From: Anagrus nilaparvatae
Taxonomy: Eukaryota; Arthropoda; Insecta; Hymenoptera; Mymaridae
NCBI GenBank assembly: GCA_022575985.1
Contig: JAKSXM010000007.1
Location: forward strand, 63,518,501-63,582,500
DNA length: 64,000 nucleotides
Direction: 5' to 3'
The position numbers were made by a program, and so were the translations under genes. How positions within the stretch are numbered: position 1 is the first letter of the stretch; the number at the start of each line of letters is the position of its first letter. Below are positions 45,801-58,205 of this stretch, one piece after another. The notes below the pieces were generated by a model. The model was not told the DNA's origin and did not search any database. It worked only from the letters and a program-made list of their open reading frames with translations.

Positions 45801-48800
45801 TTATTAAAGCTTGCACTAATATAACCTCATTTTTTCTTTAAAAAAATAAAATTTATTTTATAGTTTTAAAGCACTTTTCAAAATAATTCAATTGATATAG
45901 AATTTGCATAATCTTATTTTATCATAAATCCAAACTGACAAAATCTAAAATAACCTAACTTCTAATATATATATATATAGTTATATATGTGCTTTTTTTC
46001 TTCTTTTTTTTGTAAGCATTTCGAGGCTCGCAATTTAACCAAACGAGCTAAGGCAGACGCACGAAATTACTTCATTTTTCGTTGAAACTTTTTATATTCT
46101 CTTTTTTTTTACTACTTTTTTTTACATTACTTATTCGATATATATTTTATAAATATAATTACATTATTTATTTTTATTATATTATACTATATAAAATTTA
46201 ATTGACCAATAAATTATTATGAGAATATTTAACCTATTTTATTTTTATTTTATTGAAAAATTTATTTTATAGAAAAATCAATAATTGATGATTTGGCATA
46301 CCTACTGTAAATATTTTTAGTAAGTTAGAAAAAATATCTGGTCAAAAATTTAATTTTTTTTTTTATGGCTTTGGAAATTAAAGAAATTAGACATTTCTTA
46401 GAAAGTTCATAAAGGTGAGAAATATCATTACATGTACTAATTTTGTCCAAATACAATTTAATGGTTATAGAAACTGGAAAAAAGTGTTCTTAAGAAGTTT
46501 AATGGTTCCATAAGAATCAGTAGTTTAGTCAGTTATTAAATTAATCCTTAAGAGTTAAAATGTTTCTAATTTAGTCCAGAATTAGTTTTAATTTTTTTGG
46601 AAATTTTTATTTTCAGCTTATATATGTGTTTTGCTTATACCCTGTGTTTTGATTTTTTAAACAAATAAATAAGTCGAGTTTTATAAGAATAATTTGTAGC
46701 TTGAAAAATTTTGAAAAAATTTTTTGAAAATTAAAGAAATGCGAAACCAAAATAATCTCAAATAATATGTTTTTATAAAAATATTTTTAAAATGACGATT
46801 AAAAAAATTAATTCAATTGTATACAATATGGAATTTTAAAAAATAATGCAATGTAATTGTAGCTAAAATTTCAATAATCAAAAAAAAAATTATACATTTT
46901 TACCATATATAATATGTTTAAAAAGTAAGAGCTTTTGACTCTTTTATAAAATGTATAGTATTTAGTATTTTATTTGAATTCACAGTATTTATATGCACAT
47001 AAAAATTTATTGATTTATGATAATATCTAAACTATTACAATACGATCAACAATAAAATAAAATGTTTACTGTTATAATGCCTTTTATCATGTAGGTCAAA
47101 ATAAACTATATATTTATAAATACATACACTGTTAGGTTACTGAGTTTGAAATTTTTGTTCTTATTTTTACTTATCTATAGAACAGATACATATAACCTAA
47201 GGCAGACCCTATTTTTGGCTCAAAATTTTATACCTTATTAATTTTTCTGACTTCTGTAACCCAGATTCTGGTTGTGATATCCAGATTTTTTTTTTAATGT
47301 TTACAAAAATTTTTTTAACCCAACCATGCTGCGGTACAAAGTGAGCAAAACTCATTTTCTGAAAATTTTCTTAACACTTCAAGCAATTATTTAAAACAAA
47401 AAAAAAACATAAGAATTCCGGCTGTCACAACCGGAATTTTTTTTTTCAGTGTGGCTACTTGAATCTAAAAGATGAGTAGAAATTGCTCAATAAGATATCA
47501 AATAGTGTACGATACAAGATTTTCCTAAAGATATAATAAAAACTAGTTATTTACTTTTTTTAAATAAATAGCAGATACAATAATGAAATATGTCTCAAAA
47601 AAGACAGGGTGTGTATGTCGGGGTTAAAATTGTAAAAATGAGTCCAAATCCGACGTTACCATTTTCAGTGATTAATTTTCAAAGATTGAAAACCAAAAAT
47701 TCAGCTCAAAAAACAGAAATTAGTATATAGGTTAGAAACATGTATACCTTCGTTTTTTGGGTTATTTTCAAAAAACAATATCGTCAAAACAACGGACTTT
47801 GGGATTTATTATTTAACCAAAAAAGCACTGCCTGAGAATTTGAAACCCAATGAAACAAGGCAGATTTCATCTAATATTCATCCTCCCCCTTCTAAATCAT
47901 GCCAACATAAAAAAAATTTACTCGCAAATCTGAAAAAAAATTCTTATTTGAAGGCATTTTTTTTTCAATACCTCCTTCACTTTTTTTTAAGTGATACCCT
48001 AAAACATGTACATATATATAACTTTTTTTATAAAAGTTTATATTCCATATAATATTAAACGAAATTTAAACTTGAATTGACAGAACGTGATTTTTTCACT
48101 GAAGAGAAAATTCAATTTTGATTTAACCAATTTTTATGAAGTCTTAAAAGAATTTTTTTGTTTAATGCTAGCTTGCAAAAGCTTTGATATCAAATATTCT
48201 TGTAATCCAGTATTAATATTACAGTTTTATATAGTTTCCTTTACCTAAAGTACTTTATAATACATTTTTGAGACATAGTTAAATTTTTAAAGTAAATATA
48301 TTGATTTTAATTTTTAATGCAATTCTGCTAAAAAAAATAGCATTAAAATCTTAATTTTTTCTATCAAAACTACTTAGATCTTTCGTTATATTAATATTTT
48401 ATTTCATACTTTATAAAAAAGTTTCAAAAAAAAAAAAAATATATTTTAACAAGTTTTTATAATAAAGTTGATTAAAAATAATTTATATATAGGTATACAG
48501 AAGTTATTTGTAGTTATAATAAATTACTTTTATATAATTTTATATAAATAAGTTTATCTGAGGATCTTAAACAGACTTTTCTTACTTACGACAACTTACC
48601 ATCATTAATAAAGGTCATATATTTTACCTTTCAACCTGTAACTTTTTTTTAATTTTTTTTTTTACTTTAGGTCACCTTAGACCAACTGTTTCATACTACG
48701 TACTATACATTTTTATATCTTTTTATTTTATTTTTATGTAATAATAATAATAATAATAAAACTATACACTGGTAAAGTTTATGAAGAGTTACGTTAGGTG

Positions 48801-50535
48801 CAATATAATACAGATTTTTCTTTAGCTTTTATACTAAGACGAATTGTTCCCCAAGCGTTATTCTATATATATTATAACGCTATGGTCACCAGTAAAGCCA
48901 ACCACACGATTATAACTTTTTTTTACCTTTTTTTTTTATTTTTTTACTTTTTCTTATCCGCACGCGAGCAGTTTTCTTCTTTTTGAGTACTTTTTTTTTC
49001 TATCTTGCAAGCACACGATACAGTTTCCTTTTTTTTTTTACTTTTTACGAGCGAATTTTTATCTTCAGAGCATTTTATGACGGTGCAAAATTCATTGGTA
49101 TCATTATATACTTAAAAGTTAATTTATATTTTTATTTAAATTTTTGATTACTATCAAGGATTTTTTTTTATCTTGAAAAAAGTAGTAAATTTTACAATAA
49201 AAAAAAAACGTGTTTAAAAAAAATCTTTTGTTTAAATAAAATCATAAAATTTCATTTAAACGAAAAATTCAATTTACTTTTTTTTTCTAAGCTTAAGAAA
49301 TAAAATTTTGTTCTATTGTTGCAATATTATAAAAAAAAATATATGTCATATTTGATTTTTGAAATTCCTGTCATTTAAGATCAACCTTTCAATCATATAT
49401 CGCATTTTATCATCATTTTAAAGAGATTTTCTCTAAACTATACAGACTTCATTTATATATTGTTGAAACTTTATACACATTTAAAAAAATTTGATATGGC
49501 GAATAATGTAAAATTTTTGTGTTAGCGGAGTTTTAAAGAAATTTTAATTAATTACGTTGAAACTAATAATAAAAAAATTACCAAAAATGAGGGATTTTAT
49601 GAAATTAAAATCTTGTACTAAATACCAGCTTGTACTAAAAAGTCTTGGGAATGCGACCAAAAAATATTCGAAAAATGTTACTTAAAATAAGGTCCTTCAC
49701 AATTTGTTAGCTTCTTGGGCCAAGATCCAAATTGTTAAAAATCAAAAAACTAATTATATTTCCATAAAACTTTCGTTTTATCTTTAAAATTTATTTCTTT
49801 TAAAGCCTTACGAACTTTGACACATATTAGAGTTTTCAATTTTTTTTAATTTTTAAATAAAATTTATTATTTTTACTGAAACTGTGAAAGTTTTTAAATT
49901 TGTAAACACGCAATTAAATCTATAAACTACTGTTGAAATAAAATACTAAAATTACCTAATAATTTTACTTTAAAGTATTTTTTTATATAAACTCACTACC
50001 AAACATGTAATTTTTTCTGAAAAGCAATTTATTATGGGAATATTACCTTTAAGGAGAAAAATAAATAGAAACTACATTTGGGCTCAATTAGCCCTTGAGG
50101 TACTTAGTGTTTAGATATAACGAAATTTTAATTACAGTTGAAATAAATTATATGTTGCGTAAGTTCGAAACATAAAATAAATAAAATATATTAAATTTCC
50201 TCATAGAAAATTTTTACTTTCCAGTTTGAACAACTTTCGTGTTCAAGGATCGTTTGCAAGTGTAAATTATTATTTTATATTTTTCGTATCTAGAAAATTC
50301 AATTTTCTACTACTGTAAACACGAAAAAAAGAAGTCAAACTATATTACAAAGATTCAGAAAAATACTTGAGATTTTTATAAACATCATACCAAAAATTAT
50401 TGAACATTAAATTATCTTGGTACTTCTTGGTGACATAAATTAATTTAGTTCTCTACTACATTTCATTTAATTAAAAAATTAATTATTTTTTACTGAAGAT
50501 TTTGTAATACCAAAGATTTAAAAAAGCATTGGTGC
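42874..50535. other. Long AT-rich stretch with no recognised gene
   Basis: Dominated by A/T homopolymers, (AT)n tracts (such as 45310-45331) and an (AAT)n tract near 48739-48760. All ORFs under 90 codons here are low-complexity Phe/Tyr/Ile/Lys translations. A small hairpin ATTCCGG...CCGGAAT lies near 47415-47440. It could be part of a long intron or intergenic DNA. Confidence 0.5.
45310..45331. repeat. (AT)n microsatellite
   Basis: About 22 bases of alternating T and A, followed by a second short TATA tract. Confidence 0.85.
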
Positions 50536-50852
50536 TAATAGAAGCTACATAACTTCTATAAAGTACTATAATAAATTACCTAACCAAATAAAAGCTCGCA
50601 TAAAAAAATATTATATAATTTGAATTAAATTAATTAATCTTATCTTTTATTTATTTGACGTTAACTATATTAAAATTATATCTTTATTTTAAACTATATT
50701 GTAGTTAAAGACTTCATATTGTAAATTTTTTTATGTATTCTTATGTTATATGCCTGGCTTACACATTGATAGACTCTATCTCAGTAAGCTGCATACCAAT
50801 GTATGTATACTTCTGTACTGGCAATAAATATTATTATTATTATTATTATTTC
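50536..50852 (+). mobile_element. 3' tail fragment of a CR1/L2-like LINE
   Basis: The forward translation near 50538-50620 reads RSYITSIKYYNKLPNQIKAR before a stop, which resembles the extreme C-terminus of CR1/L2-group ORF2 (YNxLPxxIK). It is followed by a 3' UTR-like stretch and TACTGGCAATAAATATTATT with seven to eight ATT repeats, the 3' end style of these elements. It is strongly 5'-truncated. Confidence 0.65.
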
Positions 50853-51149
50853 TTTATATAACGAATTTTAAATTCAAACAGATTCGTGTCTTTATATCGG
50901 TTCCATCGTATTTTTTTCCTAGAGTACTATTAGAAGTAAGTCTCCATGGCATTTTTTAGCTTCTGCTTTTGCCCGGGTTTTTAGTGAAGATCGCGCTAGC
51001 TCCAACATTTAAGCATAGGAGTTGGCGTGGTCATCTATAAAGAGTACTCGAGGAAAATAAAAGACAACGTCAGCTACATAGATTATACGCAAGATTGTTC
51101 TTTTTTTGCTAAAAAGCTCCAATGTTAATTGACCAACCCAATATTTATT

Positions 51150-51340
51150 TGTTCAACAAGGGAAAAAAATAGAATTTGGCTTTCTGTTGTATGAGTGCAG
51201 ACAGCATTGAAAGTAAAATTTTCTACATTTTTTCTCGTGTTCAACATATTTTTTCATTAAAAGCGAAAAAATCGCCCGAAAGTAAGAAAGTAGGTTTTTT
51301 TTGCAGCGTGTAATGAAAAATACTTTATTGATTAATGGCA
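51150..51340 (+). repeat. Dispersed repeat block (copy 2)
   Basis: ACAAGGGAAAAAAATAGAAT, GTTGTATGAGTGCAGACAGC and the AGCGAAAAAATCGCCCGAAA segment follow the same order as 10440-10690 in the Helitron-like element. Diverged and without ends. Confidence 0.5.
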
Positions 51341-53310
51341 GCCATTTTCGTTTTTTGTTAATTGTTAAAAAATAGCAAGTTATTTCTCGCCTTTTTTCTC
51401 AGAAGTGCATTTTTTATCATAAAAAATTATTTTATTTTAGGTACCCATAGGAAGTTTATACGGTCTAAAACTTACTTTCAACTGCGCATGTGCAAGAAAC
51501 TCACAAAATACAAATTCAAATTGAGGACACTTATTATCTTATAACAGTTCGAAGAATTATTTGATCCTATTTGATTAATAATTTAATTCGGGGTTTTATT
51601 CTGATATATTGTGATTTTCTAAATTTGAAACCCCGAAATCATCTCCATATTTAGTTACTTTGTTCAAGATTTGATACTTTTTGTGTGAGAAATTAGCTTA
51701 TTACATAAACTCCTATTTCCTAGAATTTCAGATTCTGGTAAGTTTAATTAAGCCTAAGTATGCCTAACGCCTAGTACGTATGGTTTGAAATATACCAGAG
51801 CCTCAGAAAAAAGTAATTTGAAAAGAAAAACTTATTTTTTCCTATCTGAATTTTAAAAAAATTGCGATGTCAGCACAATTTAAAAGTTACTTTATGAGCT
51901 GAAACTTTTAAAAGCACAACTAGTAAAAAAAATCGAATTTTTTCAGTAACAGCTTAATATATATAATGAATAAGTATTGTAGATAATGTATTAAATATAT
52001 ATTAATATAAAAATGTTCAGTAAGTAACATTAAATTGAGTAAAAATATTACAAGAACTCAAAGTAATAAATATACTTAAAACAGTTGAAACTACTTTTTA
52101 TATTATATTTTACTTTACGAAATGTCGATACTAACTTTGTTATAAGAAAAGCCAAAGTAAAAATTTTTAATTAAATCAACTTATTTTATTTTATTTTTAT
52201 TTTTATTTTAATATTAAATAAAATAAATCTTTAAAAGTGTATAAATTTTTTTAAGATAAAACTTTTAAATAATAAAATAAAATAATCTAAATATACCTAG
52301 AATTTTTTATATTTTTTACTGAACTTTTTGAATATGAAATAAAAGCTTTCATAAAATACAAATATTAAGTATATTTTATTCAATAAAGTTAATATAGATC
52401 AATCTCAACTAGGTCACTGCCCTCATACATAAGTTAAAAAATTGTTCATTTATCCTGCAAATCATAATAAAATGTTTTTATTATTCTGAATGTCGGATTC
52501 TGGGCCTATTACCGAAAATTTGAAGATCTTCAGGATCAGAGTATTTCTTTTCTAATTAAATACTTGTAATACATTTTCTCGATATTTATTGTCCTAACAT
52601 GATATACCGTGTTCACTTTTACATATTTCCCGCATGGGACACCCATCCAGTTAAACTTTTTGAGCAAGAACAAGCAAAGCTGTTCAGGGCAAACAAGTAG
52701 AAAATATACCAGCTAGCTACAATACCGATTTTTATCAATTTCAGTTTTTGATTGCTATGAGCATTTTCTTCATGGTCAATAGAAAAACTTTTGAAATAGC
52801 CGGATTTCTGTGGAGCTATGTTGAATTGGCCCGGAATCACAGAAATAAAAGTAAAATAAAACATATTGGGCCCTATAAATCACATCTTTATGTAATAAAA
52901 AAAAATATTTTATTTTTTATAAATTTTATTATTTCTAGTATAAAATAATGTAACAAAAGAAATTTTATAGAAATTGTTAACTTCAAAGTTACTGAAAACG
53001 ACATTAAATAGAAAATTTATCTACAATTTTCAAAGATTGATTACAATCGTGTTAAGAATCTATAGTATATTTTTCGTTTTTACTGCTTACATATTACATT
53101 ACACACGCACATATATATATATATTTATATATATATAAAAACCACCCAACAGATTTAGACGTTCTAGCAAGCTCTGAAATGGCGAACGAGTGTGCTTGCG
53201 GCTTAATTTACGATCCTTAAGTAACAGCCACTACGTTCGCTCTATATAAAATTTCTTTTTATATATACGCATCTTGTGCATTTGTATACAAGCATTAAAA
53301 ACCATCTATA
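51341..53310. other. AT-rich stretch without recognised gene
   Basis: No ORF with recognisable content. The overlapping ORFs at 52619-52948 on both strands look incidental. TA tracts lie near 53110-53140. Confidence 0.45.
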
Positions 53311-54541
53311 TATGGGTGGTTCCAGTACTCATGTCACCGATTAAGCTCAAATTTTAGGGTATAGTTTGGGGTAATAAAAAAGTCCCTCAGCTAAATTTGT
53401 AGCCCTTTAGCACCTCATGGGGCCAAAATATGGCCTTTTAAAGGTCCAAAAATAGCCTGATTTGGCCAATTTTCAAAATTACGCCATTCCTTTGAATTTA
53501 CTTCAAATTTCATCTTATTGGTCGCATTTGAACCGGTAAAAGGTCTACATTATGCGAAAATTTTTAGTTGATTTCAAGGCGTCAATTTTTTTTGGCATTG
53601 ATAAAAGTAAAATGAATTTTATTAAAAAAGTTGATTTTTAAAATAGTACCGTGACTTAAGATCAACTCTAAAATACTTTTGGTTGATTGTATTTTTTTTG
53701 TCTACTCAAGACCTTTCAAATGCAACCCTAAAATTTAAAATAGGTGGATTTAAACCGGAGATATTTTAATTTTAGTGTCGACTGTTTTTGAAAAATGCGT
53801 TTTTTTGACATTTTTCGCCACATGGAATTTTTTTTAAGTGCTTTAAAATGTCTGAAACTTTCAGGAAAATAAGTTCAATATATGTACTACAAATTTCATA
53901 AAAAATTTCTTTGCTTATTTGCCTTTAAAGCCCTTTTTTGACTCATCCAAATTCAACCTTTCTATTTTCCGGGTTTTCCTGTAATCTAATGAAAATTCTA
54001 ACTCGATTTTTGGATTTCTTGGAAAATTTTACTATAGACCCTCTTTTCTAAGTAATTTTGAACATCTCTGTGATGCTGTATAAAAAAAAGAAAAAAGAAT
54101 TTGCATAAAAATAAAAGTAATAATGAAATTTTTATAAATTTAAATTTATTTTTAAAGGGCTTTAAAGGCAAATAAGCAAAGAAATTTTTTAAGAAATTTG
54201 TAGTACATATATTGAACTTATTTTCCCGAAAGTTTCAGACATTTTAAAGCACTTAGAAAAAAATGCCAAGTGGCGAAAAATGTTAAAAAAAACGCATTTT
54301 TCAAAAACAGTCGACACTAAATTGAAGTAAATTCAAAGAAATGGCGTAATTTTGATAATTGGCCAAATCAGGCTATTTTGGACCTTTAAACGGTGATATT
54401 TCGGCCCCATGAGGTGCTAGAGGGCTAAAAATTTGGCTGAGGGACTTTTTTATTACCCCAAACTATACCCTAAAATTTGAGCTCAATCGGTGACATGAGT
54501 GCGCCCTAATCTGTACGAAAAGTACTGGAACCAACCATATA
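53311..54541. mobile_element. 1.2-kb long-hairpin element in TA-rich flanks
   Basis: The ends are inverted: left TATGGGTGGTTCCAGTACTC, right GTACTGGAACCAACCATAT. The arms pair over several hundred bases, for example GGTATAGTTTGGGGTAATAA versus TTATTACCCCAAACTATACC, GCACCTCATGGGGCC versus GGCCCCATGAGGTGC, and CAAATAAGCAAAG versus CTTTGCTTATTTG. The left arm carries about 250 extra bp (around 53510-53760) not mirrored on the right, so one arm has a deletion or the other an insertion. No ORF. A fragment of the same family lies at 3068-3304. TA flanks hint at a Tc1/mariner-like origin. Confidence 0.8.
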
Positions 54542-54555
54542 TATATATATATATA
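54536..54555. repeat. (AT)n microsatellite at hairpin end
   Basis: About 20 bases of alternating A and T directly at the right end of the hairpin element. Confidence 0.75.
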
Positions 54556-55189
54556 CAGAATGTGCATAGCTTTCATACGGTTAACGTTGTTTAAGTGTAA
54601 GAAACTAACGTTCTATTTACTACACATATATATTTTAACAACTTGCAAGGGCGTTTTAATTTTTCTTTTATAACTTCTGAACGTTATATATATATATATT
54701 TACCTGAGAGCTACAAATTAAGTACGGTTATGCTTGTTGTACTTATTTTTTCTTTTATATTTGGTTTTAATTTTTTTTCTAGCACGTAAATTTTAATTAA
54801 TTAAGAGGAAAATATTGAATACTTTTTAAAATTTTGTATGGAAATATGTTGTTCAATTAATTCCTATTTATATTTAAACTTATGCAAATATGGGTATTTT
54901 TTTTACTTTATTTGAATATCTAGCGTAATGCCATGTATTTTAGCTTAAACATTGGCAGCAGACAGCATTTTTTAAGAAGCTACTTTCGATAAAATCTTAA
55001 CTACTCAAACATAGTATATTCCAAAAATTGACAAAAAATACATATTTTAAGATACTTTTTTTCAAATTTTATTTGTTTTTGTATAGCAACTATTATATCC
55101 TTTAAACCATACGTTCTTCTAAATCTGTAGCTTCGTAAATTTTCTCTTAAAGAGCTTAATGTACATTTTTCAAATATCCCAATTTCTGG
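54556..55189. other. AT-rich spacer
   Basis: Nothing recognised. Confidence 0.4.
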
Positions 55190-55387
55190 AAATGAAGATC
55201 CGTCGGTGAAATCATTAATAATACTTCTCTTGATGGATTTTTATTCAAAGAAGTATCTAACAACGATGGCATATTGGCTGTTTCTCATTTTAAGCCCCAA
55301 GCAAAGAATAAGATGTTATACCTCAAAGAATTATTGCAAAAGCATTACCAAAATTGAAAAAAATCGCGTATTACAGCGCTTAAATAA

Positions 55388-55570
55388 ATGGCTATTCCAT
55401 TCTTTCCTTCAGATTTTCGTCCTACTGCACTATTGTGCCTTTTGTCAAAAGTCCTCAAGAATCTTGCACATGACCAGGTAATCAACTTCTTGTCTAGATC
55501 TAAAATTTTAGTTATGTATCAAATTGGCTTTCGTAAACATCATTCTATCCAATCAGCATTAACCCATTAA
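55388..55570 (+). pseudogene. N-terminal RT fragment of the degraded LINE
   Basis: 60 codons starting MAIPFFPSDFRPTALL. PSDFRPxALL followed by SKVLxxLxxDQVxxFL and QxGFRKxHSxQxAL is the conserved early RT block of CR1/jockey-type ORF2. The upstream frame (55206-55481) is offset and probably includes more of the same ORF after a frameshift. Confidence 0.8.
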
Positions 55571-55574
55571 AAGT

Positions 55575-56340
55575 ACCAATCATACATAGCTGGAATTTTG
55601 ATTACGAAACTGTTAAAAAACCTTTTTTTTTATTTTAAGAAGTTTTCTAGGGGTACAAATGATTACTTTATCCAATTTTAACATCAGTTTTTACGTACAA
55701 CCCCTCCTAAAGGGGTAAAAATAGGAGTAAACATGAAATTTTGGCTCTTCTTAAATTTATTTTGGACTTTGAGCTATAAATCCTTTATAACTTACTCCTT
55801 TTATTACCTAAACCTTTTCATACAGTTAAAAGTGTAATTTGCATGCGGACTGACCATCATTTTTCAATTTTAACCCTTTAGGGGGTGATTAACCCTATAT
55901 AAGAGGTAAAAAAAAATTACAAAATCAAAAAATTTACTTCATTTTTGCCTAAAAAAGGACTGTTTTGCACAAAACAATTCTAAATATAAATTTTGTAATT
56001 GTCTTTACCACTCACCCTTTTTCTTATAAAATAGAGGGTTAGAAAGAGTAAAAAACGGTTGAAATAGCGATTTTCGTTTAGTTTTTTTTATGCCTAAAGA
56101 TCATTGGCTCATCGGCTTTTGATGATGGTAAACACAAATTTAGTGTTCATTTTGATCTAAAACCCTTTTTAACCATAAATAGGGGTTGAAGTGGTAAGCA
56201 GAGGATCAAATTCGAAAATTTTTTTTTATTTACTCATTTATGAATACCAATATAATAGAGAGCTTTGCGCTTTTTGTGGAAAAGGATAAAAAAGGGGTGA
56301 AGGTCGCTAATTTTATAAATTTAATTTTTACAGCTAAAAC
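55575..56340. repeat. Insert of about 770 bp with periodic AACCC...GGGGT motifs
   Basis: Lies exactly where the LINE should encode the central RT. Motifs such as CCCCTCCTAAAGGGGTAAAA, AACCCTTTAGGGGGTGATTA, ATAGAGGGTTAG and AAATAGGGGTTGAAGTGG recur at roughly 110-180-bp intervals, suggesting diverged tandem units of an inserted repeat. No ORF and no clear termini. Confidence 0.5.
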
Positions 56341-56367
56341 TCAATAATTAAGGGGTTTTTATTATTG

Positions 56368-56379
56368 TATGCCGATGAT
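56368..56379 (+). other. YADD catalytic box of the LINE reverse transcriptase
   Basis: TATGCCGATGAT encodes Tyr-Ala-Asp-Asp in context LLYADDLQIY, the RT active-site motif that coordinates metal ions. The residues are intact, although the surrounding gene is dead. Confidence 0.85.
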
Positions 56380-56870
56380 CTTCAGATCTATGTTCATGCG
56401 CCTGCTCATTTGATTGAAAAGGAGATTATAATGCTCTCTGATTCTGCTAAGTATCCTCATGGCGTAGACACAAATGGCTTGGCGCTAAACACAAAAAAAA
56501 ACCCCAATAGTCTTCGGCTTCTCTTATGCTTTAAAATTATTTAAGAATTTAATTATTCCTATGATTACTGTCAACTCTGTTCCTTTTGTTAATCAAGTTT
56601 CTAATTTGAGGGTTTTTCTGGATATCACACTTTCTTGGTCTCTCCAAATTCATCAAATAACCAAAAAGGTAAACAGAATACTTTAGAATTTTAAAATCAT
56701 CAATCCCTGTACCTCACTAAGTAAGCGCCTCATTGAGCCTCTAGTAGTTCATTATCTAGACTATTGTAATAATATCTACTTAGATGCCTCCAATGTTCTA
56801 CCTGCACAATTGCAGAAATTTTCAAATGTAGGTATATGGTACATTTTAAGATAACTTTAAGTTTAAGATA

Positions 56871-57823
56871 AGTATAAGGGTAGATTTAAATGAAGTGAGT
56901 GCGATTTGTATGGTCGGGTCTTCAAAACTGCCTCCAACTGCCCCCAAAGTTGTCGATTCTTGCATCCATTAAGTTGGAGTTTCGCTCTATAATTAAGTAT
57001 CAAGGATGCAAAAGTTTAAGTTCTTCGCCGAGTACTCGTGCTAGTGCTCAGTAAAGTATTTCGACCATGGTGCTTTCAATATTTTTTGCCTACCTTGGCG
57101 TAGAACGAGTGCAGAAAATTCTTTACTCATGAGTTTTACGCCCAGGAGGGCAAAAAAGTGATTTTATATTTAATTTTCAATGGTCAGCAAATTAATAAAC
57201 AAGAAAAATTTATAAAACTCAAATTTGACAGAAAGATGAAAAAATGTAGCTGATCAAAAAAGATTCAGTTGAGAATGAAAAGCATAGCATCATTCAAAAA
57301 ATGGCATAAGCCATTATTTTCTTTTTTTCAGTTTCTAGACTTGCACGGAGTTCATATATTAGGCTAATGAGAATCCAGAAGGCTAGAATTTAGCCTACAG
57401 GTATTTTAATAAAAACGAGGGCAACTCGTTTAGAGTAATAATTAAATGAAGTAAAAAAAATACTCATATATGCAAAGATTTAATTAAAAAAAAAGTTAAA
57501 TTAAACATAGATTCAACTCAAGTGTATACAGGAAAAGAAAACATTCGTATATTTTAAAAAATTATTTTTATAAAATATTAAATTATTATATTTGATTTTA
57601 TTCAAAATAAAGAAGTATAATTTTGTTTTTTTTTACTTTTTATAGTTATTATTTTTATATAATTTCATTCTAAATAAATTTCATTTATATAATAATAACA
57701 AGGGATAATTCAAACTCATATGAATGTTTTTATAAATAATGAATATTATGCAAATATTTACAGCATAAAATTTTTAAAATTATTAAGAAAGATTTTTAAT
57801 AAATAAACGGCTTGTTCTTCATT
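56871..57823. other. Spacer with a partial dispersed repeat
   Basis: At 57040-57175, GAACGAGTGCAGAAAATTC and GGAGGGCAAAAAAGTGATTT resemble the block shared by 10440-10690 and 51150-51340. GC is somewhat higher around 56880-57140. No gene is supported. Confidence 0.4.
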
Positions 57824-58142
57824 CAATTGAGGCTGACCCTTCACCACTCCAAAAAATAATTGGATCTGTGAAACGGCGACTTCTATAACTTCAGGTTCGG
57901 CTTAAATTAAAAACTTAAACAAATTAACCTATCCTTTGCTTTAAAAATTTGAATTATTAAATTATTTGTTAAAATAGATATTTTAAATAGTAATTTTAAT
58001 TATAAAATAGTTTTTAACATTAATTATTATACTTTATGCAAAAATTTTACTTATTTTCAATTCAAGCCGGACCTAATGTTATAAAAATCGCCGCTTCACA
58101 GCTCCGATTTGCTTTTGGAGTGGGGAAGGGCTGGACTCAATA
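57824..58142. mobile_element. Inverted-repeat MITE, about 320 bp
   Basis: The left arm TTGAGGCTGACCCTTCACCA, CTCC...CTGTGAAACGGCGACTTCTA, GGTTCGGCTTAAATT is mirrored by AATTCAAGCCGGACC, ATCGCCGCTTCACAGCTCC and CTTTTGGAGTGGGGAAGGGC at the right. The arms are about 90 bp with an AT-rich centre and no ORF. No clear duplication was found. Confidence 0.7.
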
Positions 58143-58205
58143 TAAGTAAATATATTTTAAATATATAAATTATAATCATATAAAAATAATTTAATATAAA
58201 TTTTT

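Larger units (their letters stand above)
55190..56870 (+). mobile_element. Degraded CR1/L2-like LINE with interrupted reverse transcriptase
   Basis: Two coding pieces of one ORF2 flank a non-coding segment. The first (about 55388-55570) reads PSDFRPTALLCLLSKVLKNL and YQIGFRKHHSIQSALTH, the RT finger/palm entry motifs. The second (about 56346-56870) has LLYADDLQIYVHAP, then, across several frame changes, KKVNRI, LVVHYLDYCNNIYLDA and LQKFSNVGIWYI. The second piece parallels the protein at 26248-26988. Multiple stops and frameshifts make it a fossil. The middle segment (about 55575-56340) replaces the expected RT sequence between these motifs. Confidence 0.8.
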
